This document shows positions 47,301-50,298 of a stretch of 50,298 bases of DNA, piece after piece. Made by a program: the position numbers and the translations under genes. Under the pieces are notes generated by a model. It saw only the letters and a list, made by a program, of their open reading frames with translations. It made no database searches and was not told where the DNA came from. Numbering within the stretch: the stretch's first letter is position 1; each line of letters opens with the position of its first letter. Location: the IMG/VR virus record IMGVR_UViG_3300043410_000467, positions 1 to 50,298 of that record, one strand, 5' to 3'. Source of the stretch: a virus.

Positions 47301-50298
47301 CCGCACTATGTGAAGAACCTACTGATATTTGACTCCAGCTACTTGCATCTATTAATGTTGGTGCTGGGAATATAGTATCATAATCTGTGCCTAATTGTAC
47401 TGGACTGCTTCTTGCACCTACTGTAGTGCCATCACCATATACGCCGTTTGCGTTGTTACCACCCCATACGTATAATCTACTATCAGCACCAATTGCATAC
47501 ACTGTGCTTAAACCAGGCATCATACCTTTGTAACCAGTAGTCCATGATACACTTCTTGTTACTGTCAATGGTGATATTTGTGTTGGTGCATAACGTGCTA
47601 ATGTGTCACCTATACCTAAATAACCGTTTGCTGTGTTGTTACCCCACATCCAAATTGTATTGTCTGTCTTGACAGCCATTGCGTTGCTTGTGTAGCCCGC
47701 GACAACAATTGCAAAGCTAGTACCAATTTGTACAGGGCTTGATCGGTTAATTGTTGTGCCATCGCCAACTTGACCGATTGCATTTAATCCCCATCCATAT
47801 AGAGTAGTACCTATAATACCATAACCGGCATCACCGCCGGCAGAGATTGCGTTCCAACTACTTGTACCTACTTGATTAGGTGCAGATAATTTTGTGTACG
47901 CACTTGCGACCAGAGTTGCTGCCGATTTAGAAACGGTAGTACCGTCACCTAGTTCTCCGTCAATATTATTACCCCAGCCATATATAGTATTATCATTTTT
48001 AATAGCAATTGCTTGCTGACCAGTCAATGACTGTTGAACTAACAGGCGCAAGAATGTAGAACCTGTGCCAACTTGTACTGGGGAACTTTTGGCAACAATC
48101 GTACCGTCACCTAAAATTCCACCAGTCGCGCCGCCCCAACCAAATATAAGACCGGTATTTGTTAATGCCCATGCTGTATTGACATTGGATGTTACAAAAC
48201 TAAAGCTGTTAGTAGAAGTTACTTGTACAGGGCTTGATCTTTGACCAGCTGTTGATCCGTTCCCCAATAGACCATATATTGTATTATTTCCCCAGGTATA
48301 TAATTGACCATTAGATTTGATCCCCATTGACGCCAAACCACCCGATGTTACTGAAATCCAACTGCCGCCTCCTGATACCTGCACTGGGCTAGATTTATCT
48401 ACAGTAGTGCCGTCACCTAACTGACCATTATTATTTTGTCCCCAGCCCCAGAGTGTTCCGTCTGATTTTATTGCGTGATGGTTACCGTTGCTATAACCAT
48501 GATGAAAATCTAACCAGGTATCAGTTCCGATCTGCACTGGGCTAGATTTATTTACAGTGGTGCCGTCAGGTACTTGGCCGCCGGCGTTGTATCCCCAGGC
48601 CCATAATGTGCCATCCGTCTTTATTCCAAACGTAGTTACGGCTACAACTGCTGCTATAACCCAAGATCCTGGTACTTGCACAGGACTTGATCTTGCTATA
48701 GTATCACCCTGCCCTAATTGTCCATATTGATTATTACCCCATACCCATAATGTACCGTCGGTTTTTATAGCACTAGTAGAGTATTCACTTGTATTGTATG
48801 TCTTACTCCAAGTTTGATCGTATCCGATTTGTACTGGAGTGCTTCTATAAATTACTGTATTGTCACCAATTTGTCCATTGGCATTGTTACCAACACCCCA
48901 TAGTGTTCCATTGGTTGCGATACGTAGACCAGACCCTGCGTAAGTCCATAATGGTTGTGGTACACCCAACTGGCCACCAGTGTTATCACCCCAGGTGAAG
49001 AATGATCCAGTAGAATCAGTTGCATAAGAAAAACTATTACCGGCAGATATTAACGCAAATGAGCGAGGTGATGCGATTTGAACAGGACTTGAACGACTTA
49101 GTGTTGTAGTATCACCTAATTGACCGTTAGCATTTAGACCCCATGTATATAACTTACCGTCACTCTTGATTGCCATTGCATGACTGCTACCAGCATCAAC
49201 TTTAGTCCAACTGGTTGTACCATATGATTGTGTAAACGGTACTGTATAATATGTAGTTCTTGCTGTAGTACCAGCAGTCATTGTTAAATTGTTACCACTA
49301 TTATCAATGAACGTACTATTTTGTAATGTTAATAAGCTACATTGTCCTGCACTAATAGCACTGATATTTGTGCCACTACTCTGCGTTGCTGATAAGTTAG
49401 ATGTTGGTGGTGCAAATGGTCCTGTGTATACACCTACACCTTTTACTACACGAAGATTAGATATGTAACCGTTCAATGGAGCAGCTATACTTGCACTAGC
49501 GTTATAACTTGCGCCAATGATTGGTGTAGTATCAGTGTAACTAGTAGCGTCTGTGTATGGTGATCCTGTTGGCATACCATTAATATACATTGTTGTAGTA
49601 CCAGACACACGTGAAAGTGCTACGTGATACCATCTGTTCAATGCTAAAGCGGGGCTAGTGATTCTGTTAGCAGTACTTACATATAGAGTGAGGATCGCTC
49701 CAGTAGTAACAAACCAAGTAACATAAGTACCGTTAGTGCTTGCTGGTCTTGAATCATAAATAAAGCCTTGTGTTGCAGTAGAGTTAAGATAAACCCAACA
49801 TTCAATTGTGAAGTCACCTGTACCAAATGCAAATAATGATGCATTAGTAGCAGAAACGTAATCTGTTGCAGAACCGGTATATGATCCGCTGTAAACAGTA
49901 GAACCACCCTGTGCTTGAATTTGTACTGGACTTGAACGTGCAACTGTAGTCTGAGTTCCTAATAATCCGTTTGTATCAGTACCCCATGCCCACAGTGTGT
50001 AATCATTTTTAATTGCTAATGTTGCTGTAGTTGCCGCTGCTACATCAATATAAGATGCTGTACCTATTTGTATAGGAGAACTACGTGACGCTGTGCTGTT
50101 GTCACCCAATTGACCAGATGTATTTAATCCCCATGCAAACAATCTACCGTCACTACGAATACCCAATGAATATGAGCCACCTCGACTTGCAACTATTTTT
50201 GTCCAAGATATGGTAGTTGGAATACCTAAATTACCTGCGTTAGCAGTTCCTAATCCATATAGTTTATTATCACTACCAATAATTAATGAGTTACTAAA
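35350..50298 (-). CDS. Giant RCC1/LamG repeat protein A (5'-truncated, at least 4982 aa)
   Basis: The frame is open from the right edge to a TAA at 35350-35352, so the N-terminus lies outside the window. The TTG at 50164-50166 is an internal leucine codon, since RCC1 sequence continues before it. It has the same architecture as its neighbour: RCC1 blades plus six LamG modules near residues 133-361, 1333-1549, 2376-2599, 3846-4036, 4039-4306 and 4429-4643, counted from the edge. LamG modules 4 and 5 are directly abutted. Blades are divergent in sequence but keep 'DGTLWAWG' and 'SSPVQIG'. The last blade stops at 'GQLGDGS', where the next protein continues with 'SITRSAPVQI'. The likely role is a long extracellular or virion-attached adhesin; enzymatic motifs are absent. 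Confidence 0.85.
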   Translation of the reverse strand, partial: FSNSLIIGSDNKLYGLGTANAGNLGIPTTISWTKIVASRGGSYSLGIRSDGRLFAWGLNTSGQLGDNSTASRSSPIQIGTASYIDVAAATTATLAIKNDYTLWAWGTDTNGLLGTQTTVARSSPVQIQAQGGSTVYSGSYTGSATDYVSATNASLFAFGTGDFTIECWVYLNSTATQGFIYDSRPASTNGTYVTWFVTTGAILTLYVSTANRITSPALALNRWYHVALSRVSGTTTMYINGMPTGSPYTDATSYTDTTPIIGASYNASASIAAPLNGYISNLRVVKGVGVYTGPFAPPTSNLSATQSSGTNISAISAGQCSLLTLQNSTFIDNSGNNLTMTAGTTARTTYYTVPFTQSYGTTSWTKVDAGSSHAMAIKSDGKLYTWGLNANGQLGDTTTLSRSSPVQIASPRSFALISAGNSFSYATDSTGSFFTWGDNTGGQLGVPQPLWTYAGSGLRIATNGTLWGVGNNANGQIGDNTVIYRSTPVQIGYDQTWSKTYNTSEYSTSAIKTDGTLWVWGNNQYGQLGQGDTIARSSPVQVPGSWVIAAVVAVTTFGIKTDGTLWAWGYNAGGQVPDGTTVNKSSPVQIGTDTWLDFHHGYSNGNHHAIKSDGTLWGWGQNNNGQLGDGTTVDKSSPVQVSGGGSWISVTSGGLASMGIKSNGQLYTWGNNTIYGLLGNGSTAGQRSSPVQVTSTNSFSFVTSNVNTAWALTNTGLIFGWGGATGGILGDGTIVAKSSPVQVGTGSTFLRLLVQQSLTGQQAIAIKNDNTIYGWGNNIDGELGDGTTVSKSAATLVASAYTKLSAPNQVGTSSWNAISAGGDAGYGIIGTTLYGWGLNAIGQVGDGTTINRSSPVQIGTSFAIVVAGYTSNAMAVKTDNTIWMWGNNTANGYLGIGDTLARYAPTQISPLTVTRSVSWTTGYKGMMPGLSTVYAIGADSRLYVWGGNNANGVYGDGTTVGARSSPVQLGTDYDTIFPAPTLIDASSWSQISVGSSHSAAIKSDGKLYTWGLNSSGQLGQNVSFTSITAGMSLSFFIRSDGQLWGTGANSAAYPALGDNSTVNRSSPAQVGASTGFIGDNVLSWTQVSAGFINNYAIRKDGALFAWGNNQYGLVGDSTTVAKSSPLQLGTSSWSMVKVGTAATGGSPATAYAIRSDGAMFVWGDGTLGQYGDGNLYIAALTRSSPVQMGTSSWTFVAAGAQQAFAIKPDGTLWGWGNNLYGILKATPTAYSWTSIAAGSSHTIAVRNDGKLFAWGYNLLGQLGDTTTNSRSSPVQIGLGYSWITTAARGSSSYATRNDGTLWSWGSNAGGELGIGWNFNVSSPTQVMSGSATGSTLYSYFFDTANMYLSNASVPNLAIGAGDFTAESWVYLTQFLSANYQIFHYYSAAGNQYGMYVNGATGGFEVNINGTAITYTPSAAVYMTSFVWYHIAVTRASGIVKLFINGLEQTRVVNTGSVTTAALYVGAVNTPASYFKGYINNLRIVVGTSLYNTNFIPPSSNLTAVTGTQLLTCQSSTIVDNSANNITFTNTLTVTSSYLRVPTPFTQVLNYTSWTQIAAGVSFATAVTSTGQLFAWGANATYQLGDGTTLARSSPVQVAVGSSFTQVSAFSNAMAIDINSKLYGWGPNASGVLGIQPISWTKVALMSQMVAAIRSDGTLWMWGSNNNGNLGQGDLVSRSSPIQVGTATYTDVAVTNFTYSVAAIRSDGTLWAWGDNTYGQLAQSDVIARSSPVQITAVAGSWTQIEGGAYTFWGLQTNGKLWGWGNGTDGTLAEITTTVSRSSPVQIATGKSFTFISGSPGTNRLLAKEVSTGYLWTWGSNTNGALGDGTTASRSSPVQIGSSSWTLVISGQYGGYGIIGTTLFAWGDNVSGWLGDGTTSARSSPVQIGTDYALVASTGSATAAVKTDGSLWSWGNNAAGQLGNGTIVSRSNPTQILSFNALRGITFKQTYKTLFGTNQSAFAAIGVDNRLYMWGAAGTGGIFADNTINGLRSSPVQIGSATLGFDADLTERYPTLIDNSKSWSQISVGDSHAAAIDTTGRLYTWGVNTAGQLGVTASFVQIQAGFQVSHIIRSDYSLWGWGSNNNGQIGDASALNRSSPVQINANNTAPSGFVNDPILSWTSVFTGSGRNTAAIRGDGRLFVWGPNYPGDNTTVTKSFPVTAAAGTVFFNNSTIYGFSSFTQVATVWQTAYGVALSYYNTGFAIKNDGTLWAWGDNQYGQLGQGTQGEPLFSSPVQISADSWSYITTGKGVPSIYGLKTDSTLWVWGNNTYGQLGVSTSFSWAKIDSGPSHTLAIRSDSKLFGWGGNANGQLGIPDAVTRSSPVQIASGSWTEVAAGASTSAAIRSDGSLWMWGAGTNGELGTGDTATRDRPTPINATVTTYSGFFNLASSYITIPANAVFAFGTNDFTIEFWINANAATGAAVILGNATDFLINWNSGGLYFQFGATTTDKIQVNTSLSNRAWYHVAITRQSTVATIWINGVANNTFKTTTSLANANPIQIGGNVAGSTYFGGWLSNLRITTGQALFTGTFTPSTSPLTKTTVGATGSGAAASLTGTVQLLTLQSKVISTDNSNNNFTLTNSLVTYQIYEVPFTQTITPETGWAKVSIAKYGLATTGEQYTLGLKTDGTLWSWGSNINGALGDVTLATVFRSSPVQVGTSSWSSISAGSSHAIGIANNSLYGWGRNGDGQLGIQSSSLMTVSESRDTITATHYIDSAGRLWGFSPDPSTQPSNPPNAYGIIGDGNTVSRSSPVQVGTDTDWKYIYSNANNTYTSSPVLLSAGIKTDARLYMWGLNTAGQLGDGTTISRSSPVQIPGSWSTVALGESYTVALRTDGTLWAWGQNTTWGNLGDGTVISKSSPVQVAGSWVSIAAAAQTTYGIRTDNTLWSWGYNGDGNLGNSTNNTVHRSSPVQITGTWSYIAAANRVAWAIRTTAGVGNGYGWGWNVSGQIGDSTTAYRSSPVQVTTTISWLSITGSYTGIHGIANGNTLYGWGDSVQGQVGDGLFGYRSAPVQLDSTGVNQLSGNVLSVQHGPRNVVALARAGTTGYNRRYGWGQGLGDNTTINKSVPTIISSAFQTVFTSPVLIDSTQSWSSVSTGQTHTTGITSTGQLYAWGSNNNGQVGIPTMSPVQIAIGGRTGAYLRSDGQMFGWGAEGTLFTDRIVRSSPTQIGSQTNIPGLTSTYLGTGYYWKKIAMGTGTGAGGAPAFMAIRNDGILFGWGTNDTGKIGDGTTANRSSPVQIGTNTWIDVVAGFNHTLAIRSDGTLWAWGGNSVGQLGQGDVSPRSSPVQVGSNTDWSKIQAGNSSSMGTTSGALYTWGYNGFGQLGLGDTTNRSTPVSTTSSFVIVSTTNNSVLAIKSDFTLWGWGQNGGNQIGTGAPNDRSTPVQVASGTSWIAVSAGAGHSLALASNGNLYGTGGNDFGQLGDNTIASKTVFTLISSSTWSMVNAGSSASVAYKADGGIYAWGVNTEGTVGDNTTVSRSAPTQVIVQSGTISFYAPKQIGTSSWSTVSAGANFTLATLTTGALFTWGLATTGQLGSTSTVSRSSPVQVGLLSYNVVSAGGSHAMAHQSTNGQLYAWGLDSFGQLGDGATVNQSSPVTVGSTRGTIEASPVQIPGSWTNVQAFGYTTTNTINNANALFLKIDGTLWSTGYNVNGAVGDGTTISRSSPVQIGTSSWSLISAGNNFAAAVRQDSTLWTWGQNTTYNLGDGTSVNRSSPVQIGLPAPKAYSTAFSISQLSAGYDHMIALTNDGSLFAWGGNSVGQLGLNDVVTRSYPALVSLATLAARSSPVQVGTNSWTNVSAGISFTGGVQTDNNLYTWGLNTTGQLGLGTTISRSNPVQLPLGTTNVNTKYNYLFNGTAGNYLAVTGNNTNTTNFIIGTGDFTIEIWHYAFTGSPYSVLYDGRPAATNGVYPCLIYGLTTANTYQWYVSSAAQIITPAIFIPGSWYHIAVVRISGVTRMYVNGTLAGNSYTDANSYLSRTNPIIGGDNTATPASIVNGYLQDLRIVKGIGVYTGNFIPPSTSLATTQSSGTNIAAISSNTSYSNAFDGTGDYLTIADNTNLRMTGDFTVEAWVYRVTNVVQTVIALNSTTATGGYASLRIDIDAASKVFMLLSNTGTSWQVNTGSSGTISLFTWTHIAVVRSGSAITLYLNGASNATGTLAGSLYAGTTHLIGAVNSAGIIQAITANISNLRYANIAVYTGTFTVPTSPLSKTQSSGTNIAALTGTETQLLTAQNSTIIDNSNNALGISVNGNVAPTKFNPFNTGATILLTAQSSSTTVDNSGDSVTITQTGTVTAYSGINAYSQNLSNTPTKVSVGYTHMVAAGSTTLAAWGFNGNGILGDNTTVNKSSPVQLGTMTIEAAPVQISGSWTTISVTTNTTAVTQYPVVAGIKTDGSLWTWGYNTDGAVGDGTVISRSSPVQLPMGAGNASTVYSVAFNGSTDYLTVPGTGSQFAFGTGNFTIECWFFGTTFASTPILFSINASWSLRLSTTGFVTWYIGGANPATVSIPVTINTWNHVAAVRTGVDQFFIYVNGVAGFIGSRSDNLTSTNTLYIGEGDTANSGFWPGYISNARIVKGQALYTSNFTPSTTPLTTTSQGATASNVGLLTCQSSTIIDNSLNSLVIARVSNPVATSITVPFTQSLNYYSWTSVSAGYDFVVASRTDGTLWAWGVNTSSQLGDGTVVAKSSPILVRTQVNASSSIQFVTAGYDHALAVATDGTLYAWGTNSYGQYGNNSGTTSTSAVMVTVLTVPSRSSPIQVGTSSWSQISSGQDYTTAITTSNRLFVWGINTVGLQGTVFTVNTSSPVQINTSGSVLLTSAGYTHRTWLSALNSYVILGSGLNTSGQLGDITAVTKSQPVPVSSLTYDNAASSPVQIGSSASVNYGTSSPSQIGSSTWTYVKAGQNHTMGLLSDSTLWAWGQNNYGQVGDSTTINRSSPVQVSTTGTIVDIEAGATHNVIEMSDGTGFAFGNNNSGQLGDGS
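38761..43170 (-). repeat. Higher-order repeat unit 3
   Basis: This unit of about 4.4 kb starts with a LamG module. It contains 'IANGNTLYGWG' (near 41,350) and 'SPVLIDSTQSWSSVSTG' (near 41,035) in the same order as units 1 and 2. It is longer, with extra blades before the next LamG module. Confidence 0.55.
43171..46300 (-). repeat. Higher-order repeat unit 2
   Basis: This unit of about 3.1 kb has the same order of landmarks as unit 1: LamG, then 'YGIIGTTLFAWG' (near 44,740), 'YPTLIDNSKSWSQISVG' (near 44,255) and the short blade 'GQLGVTASFVQI'. Sequence has diverged strongly, so the duplication is old. Confidence 0.65.
46301..49900 (-). repeat. Higher-order repeat unit 1 (LamG plus about 20 RCC1 blades)
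   Basis: This unit of about 3.6 kb begins with a LamG module. A fixed series of atypical blades follows, including one with 'YGIIGTTLYGWG' (near 47,840), one with 'APTLIDASSWSQISVG' (near 47,345) and a short blade after it. The same order returns in units 2 and 3. Boundaries are approximate and set at LamG starts. Confidence 0.65.

Noticed and set aside
22518-49943. Many antisense and out-of-frame ORFs of 60-210 codons inside the giant repeat genes
   Set aside because: They repeat with the blade period and are low-complexity mirrors of the RCC1 code. None has a ribosome site or a recognisable domain, so they are shadows of the repeat.
50164-50166. TTG as the start codon of giant protein A
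   Set aside because: RCC1 sequence continues upstream in the same frame to the window edge without a stop, so the TTG is an internal leucine and the gene is truncated by the window.
22259-50298. Regularly spaced short DNA repeats resembling a CRISPR or minisatellite array
   Set aside because: The period of about 150 nt matches one RCC1 blade, the frame stays open throughout, and repeats are degenerate at third positions. They are protein-coding repeats.
22259-50298. Diversity-generating retroelement acting on the repeat proteins
   Set aside because: I see no reverse transcriptase gene or template repeat in the window, and blade variation is spread over all codon positions rather than at adenines.
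1-50298. Bacterial chromosome origin suggested by aceA, aminotransferase and glycosyltransferase genes
   Set aside because: Late promoter octamers, gene packing, the PAAR, SleB-like and Sm-like genes, and the phage-type nrd operon with glutaredoxin fit a T4-like phage better. A capsid or terminase gene outside the window would settle it.

Overview
The window looks like a piece of a large, AT-rich, T4-like tailed-phage genome, probably from an aquatic environment. Genes are tightly packed: no gap exceeds about 70 nt. Start and stop codons overlap repeatedly. Near-perfect T4-type late promoter octamers (TATAAATA) sit in divergent gaps. The gene content is phage-like: class Ia ribonucleotide reductase with glutaredoxin, a PAAR spike-tip protein, a SleB-type cell-wall hydrolase, an Sm-like small protein typical of marine myoviruses, 2-oxoglutarate (2OG)/Fe(II) oxygenase-like proteins, and giant repeat proteins with RCC1 and LamG modules. 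No capsid, portal or terminase gene lies in the window, so the phage assignment is strong inference rather than proof. I see no tRNA gene, insertion sequence, CRISPR array or integrase.

Layout. (1) Positions 1-10481 hold a mixed-strand accessory island. It has a truncated, probably B12-dependent radical SAM protein, seven proteins with the H-x-D/H...H...R pattern of 2OG/Fe(II) oxygenases, a twitch/SPASM-type radical SAM protein, a class III PLP aminotransferase, two paralogous kinase-like proteins, two methyltransferases and a GNAT-like protein. (2) Positions 10520-13728, minus strand, hold a lysis/virion group: SleB-like hydrolase, a 675-aa unknown protein, a PAAR protein and an Sm-like protein. 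(3) Positions 13728-19081, minus strand, hold a nucleotide-metabolism operon (unknown gene, nrdA, aceA, nrdB, glutaredoxin) with a complete isocitrate lyase inserted between the two reductase subunits. (4) Positions 19096-22194, minus strand, hold surface-modification genes: a GT25-like glycosyltransferase, a methyltransferase, and a glycosyltransferase-methyltransferase fusion. (5) Positions 22259-50298, minus strand, hold two giant adjacent ORFs, 4363 aa and at least 4982 aa (the second runs off the right edge). They consist almost wholly of RCC1-type blades interrupted by ten LamG/concanavalin-like modules.

How it may fit together. The right-hand operons run leftwards from the giant proteins, which are likely adhesion or fibre-like virion components, through glycan-modifying enzymes, into deoxynucleotide synthesis and then spike and lysis genes. 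The left island looks like a peptide, glycan or small-molecule modification system. Its oxygenases would consume 2-oxoglutarate and release succinate, and isocitrate lyase also makes succinate, so a metabolic link is possible but unproven.

The most notable points are these. The giant RCC1 array is divided by a TAATG stop/start that cuts through a repeat. It has a 3.1-3.6 kb higher-order repeat. Late promoters lie exactly 5 nt from ATG, predicting leaderless mRNAs. An isocitrate lyase sits in the nrd operon. Seven oxygenase-like genes lie within 9 kb.
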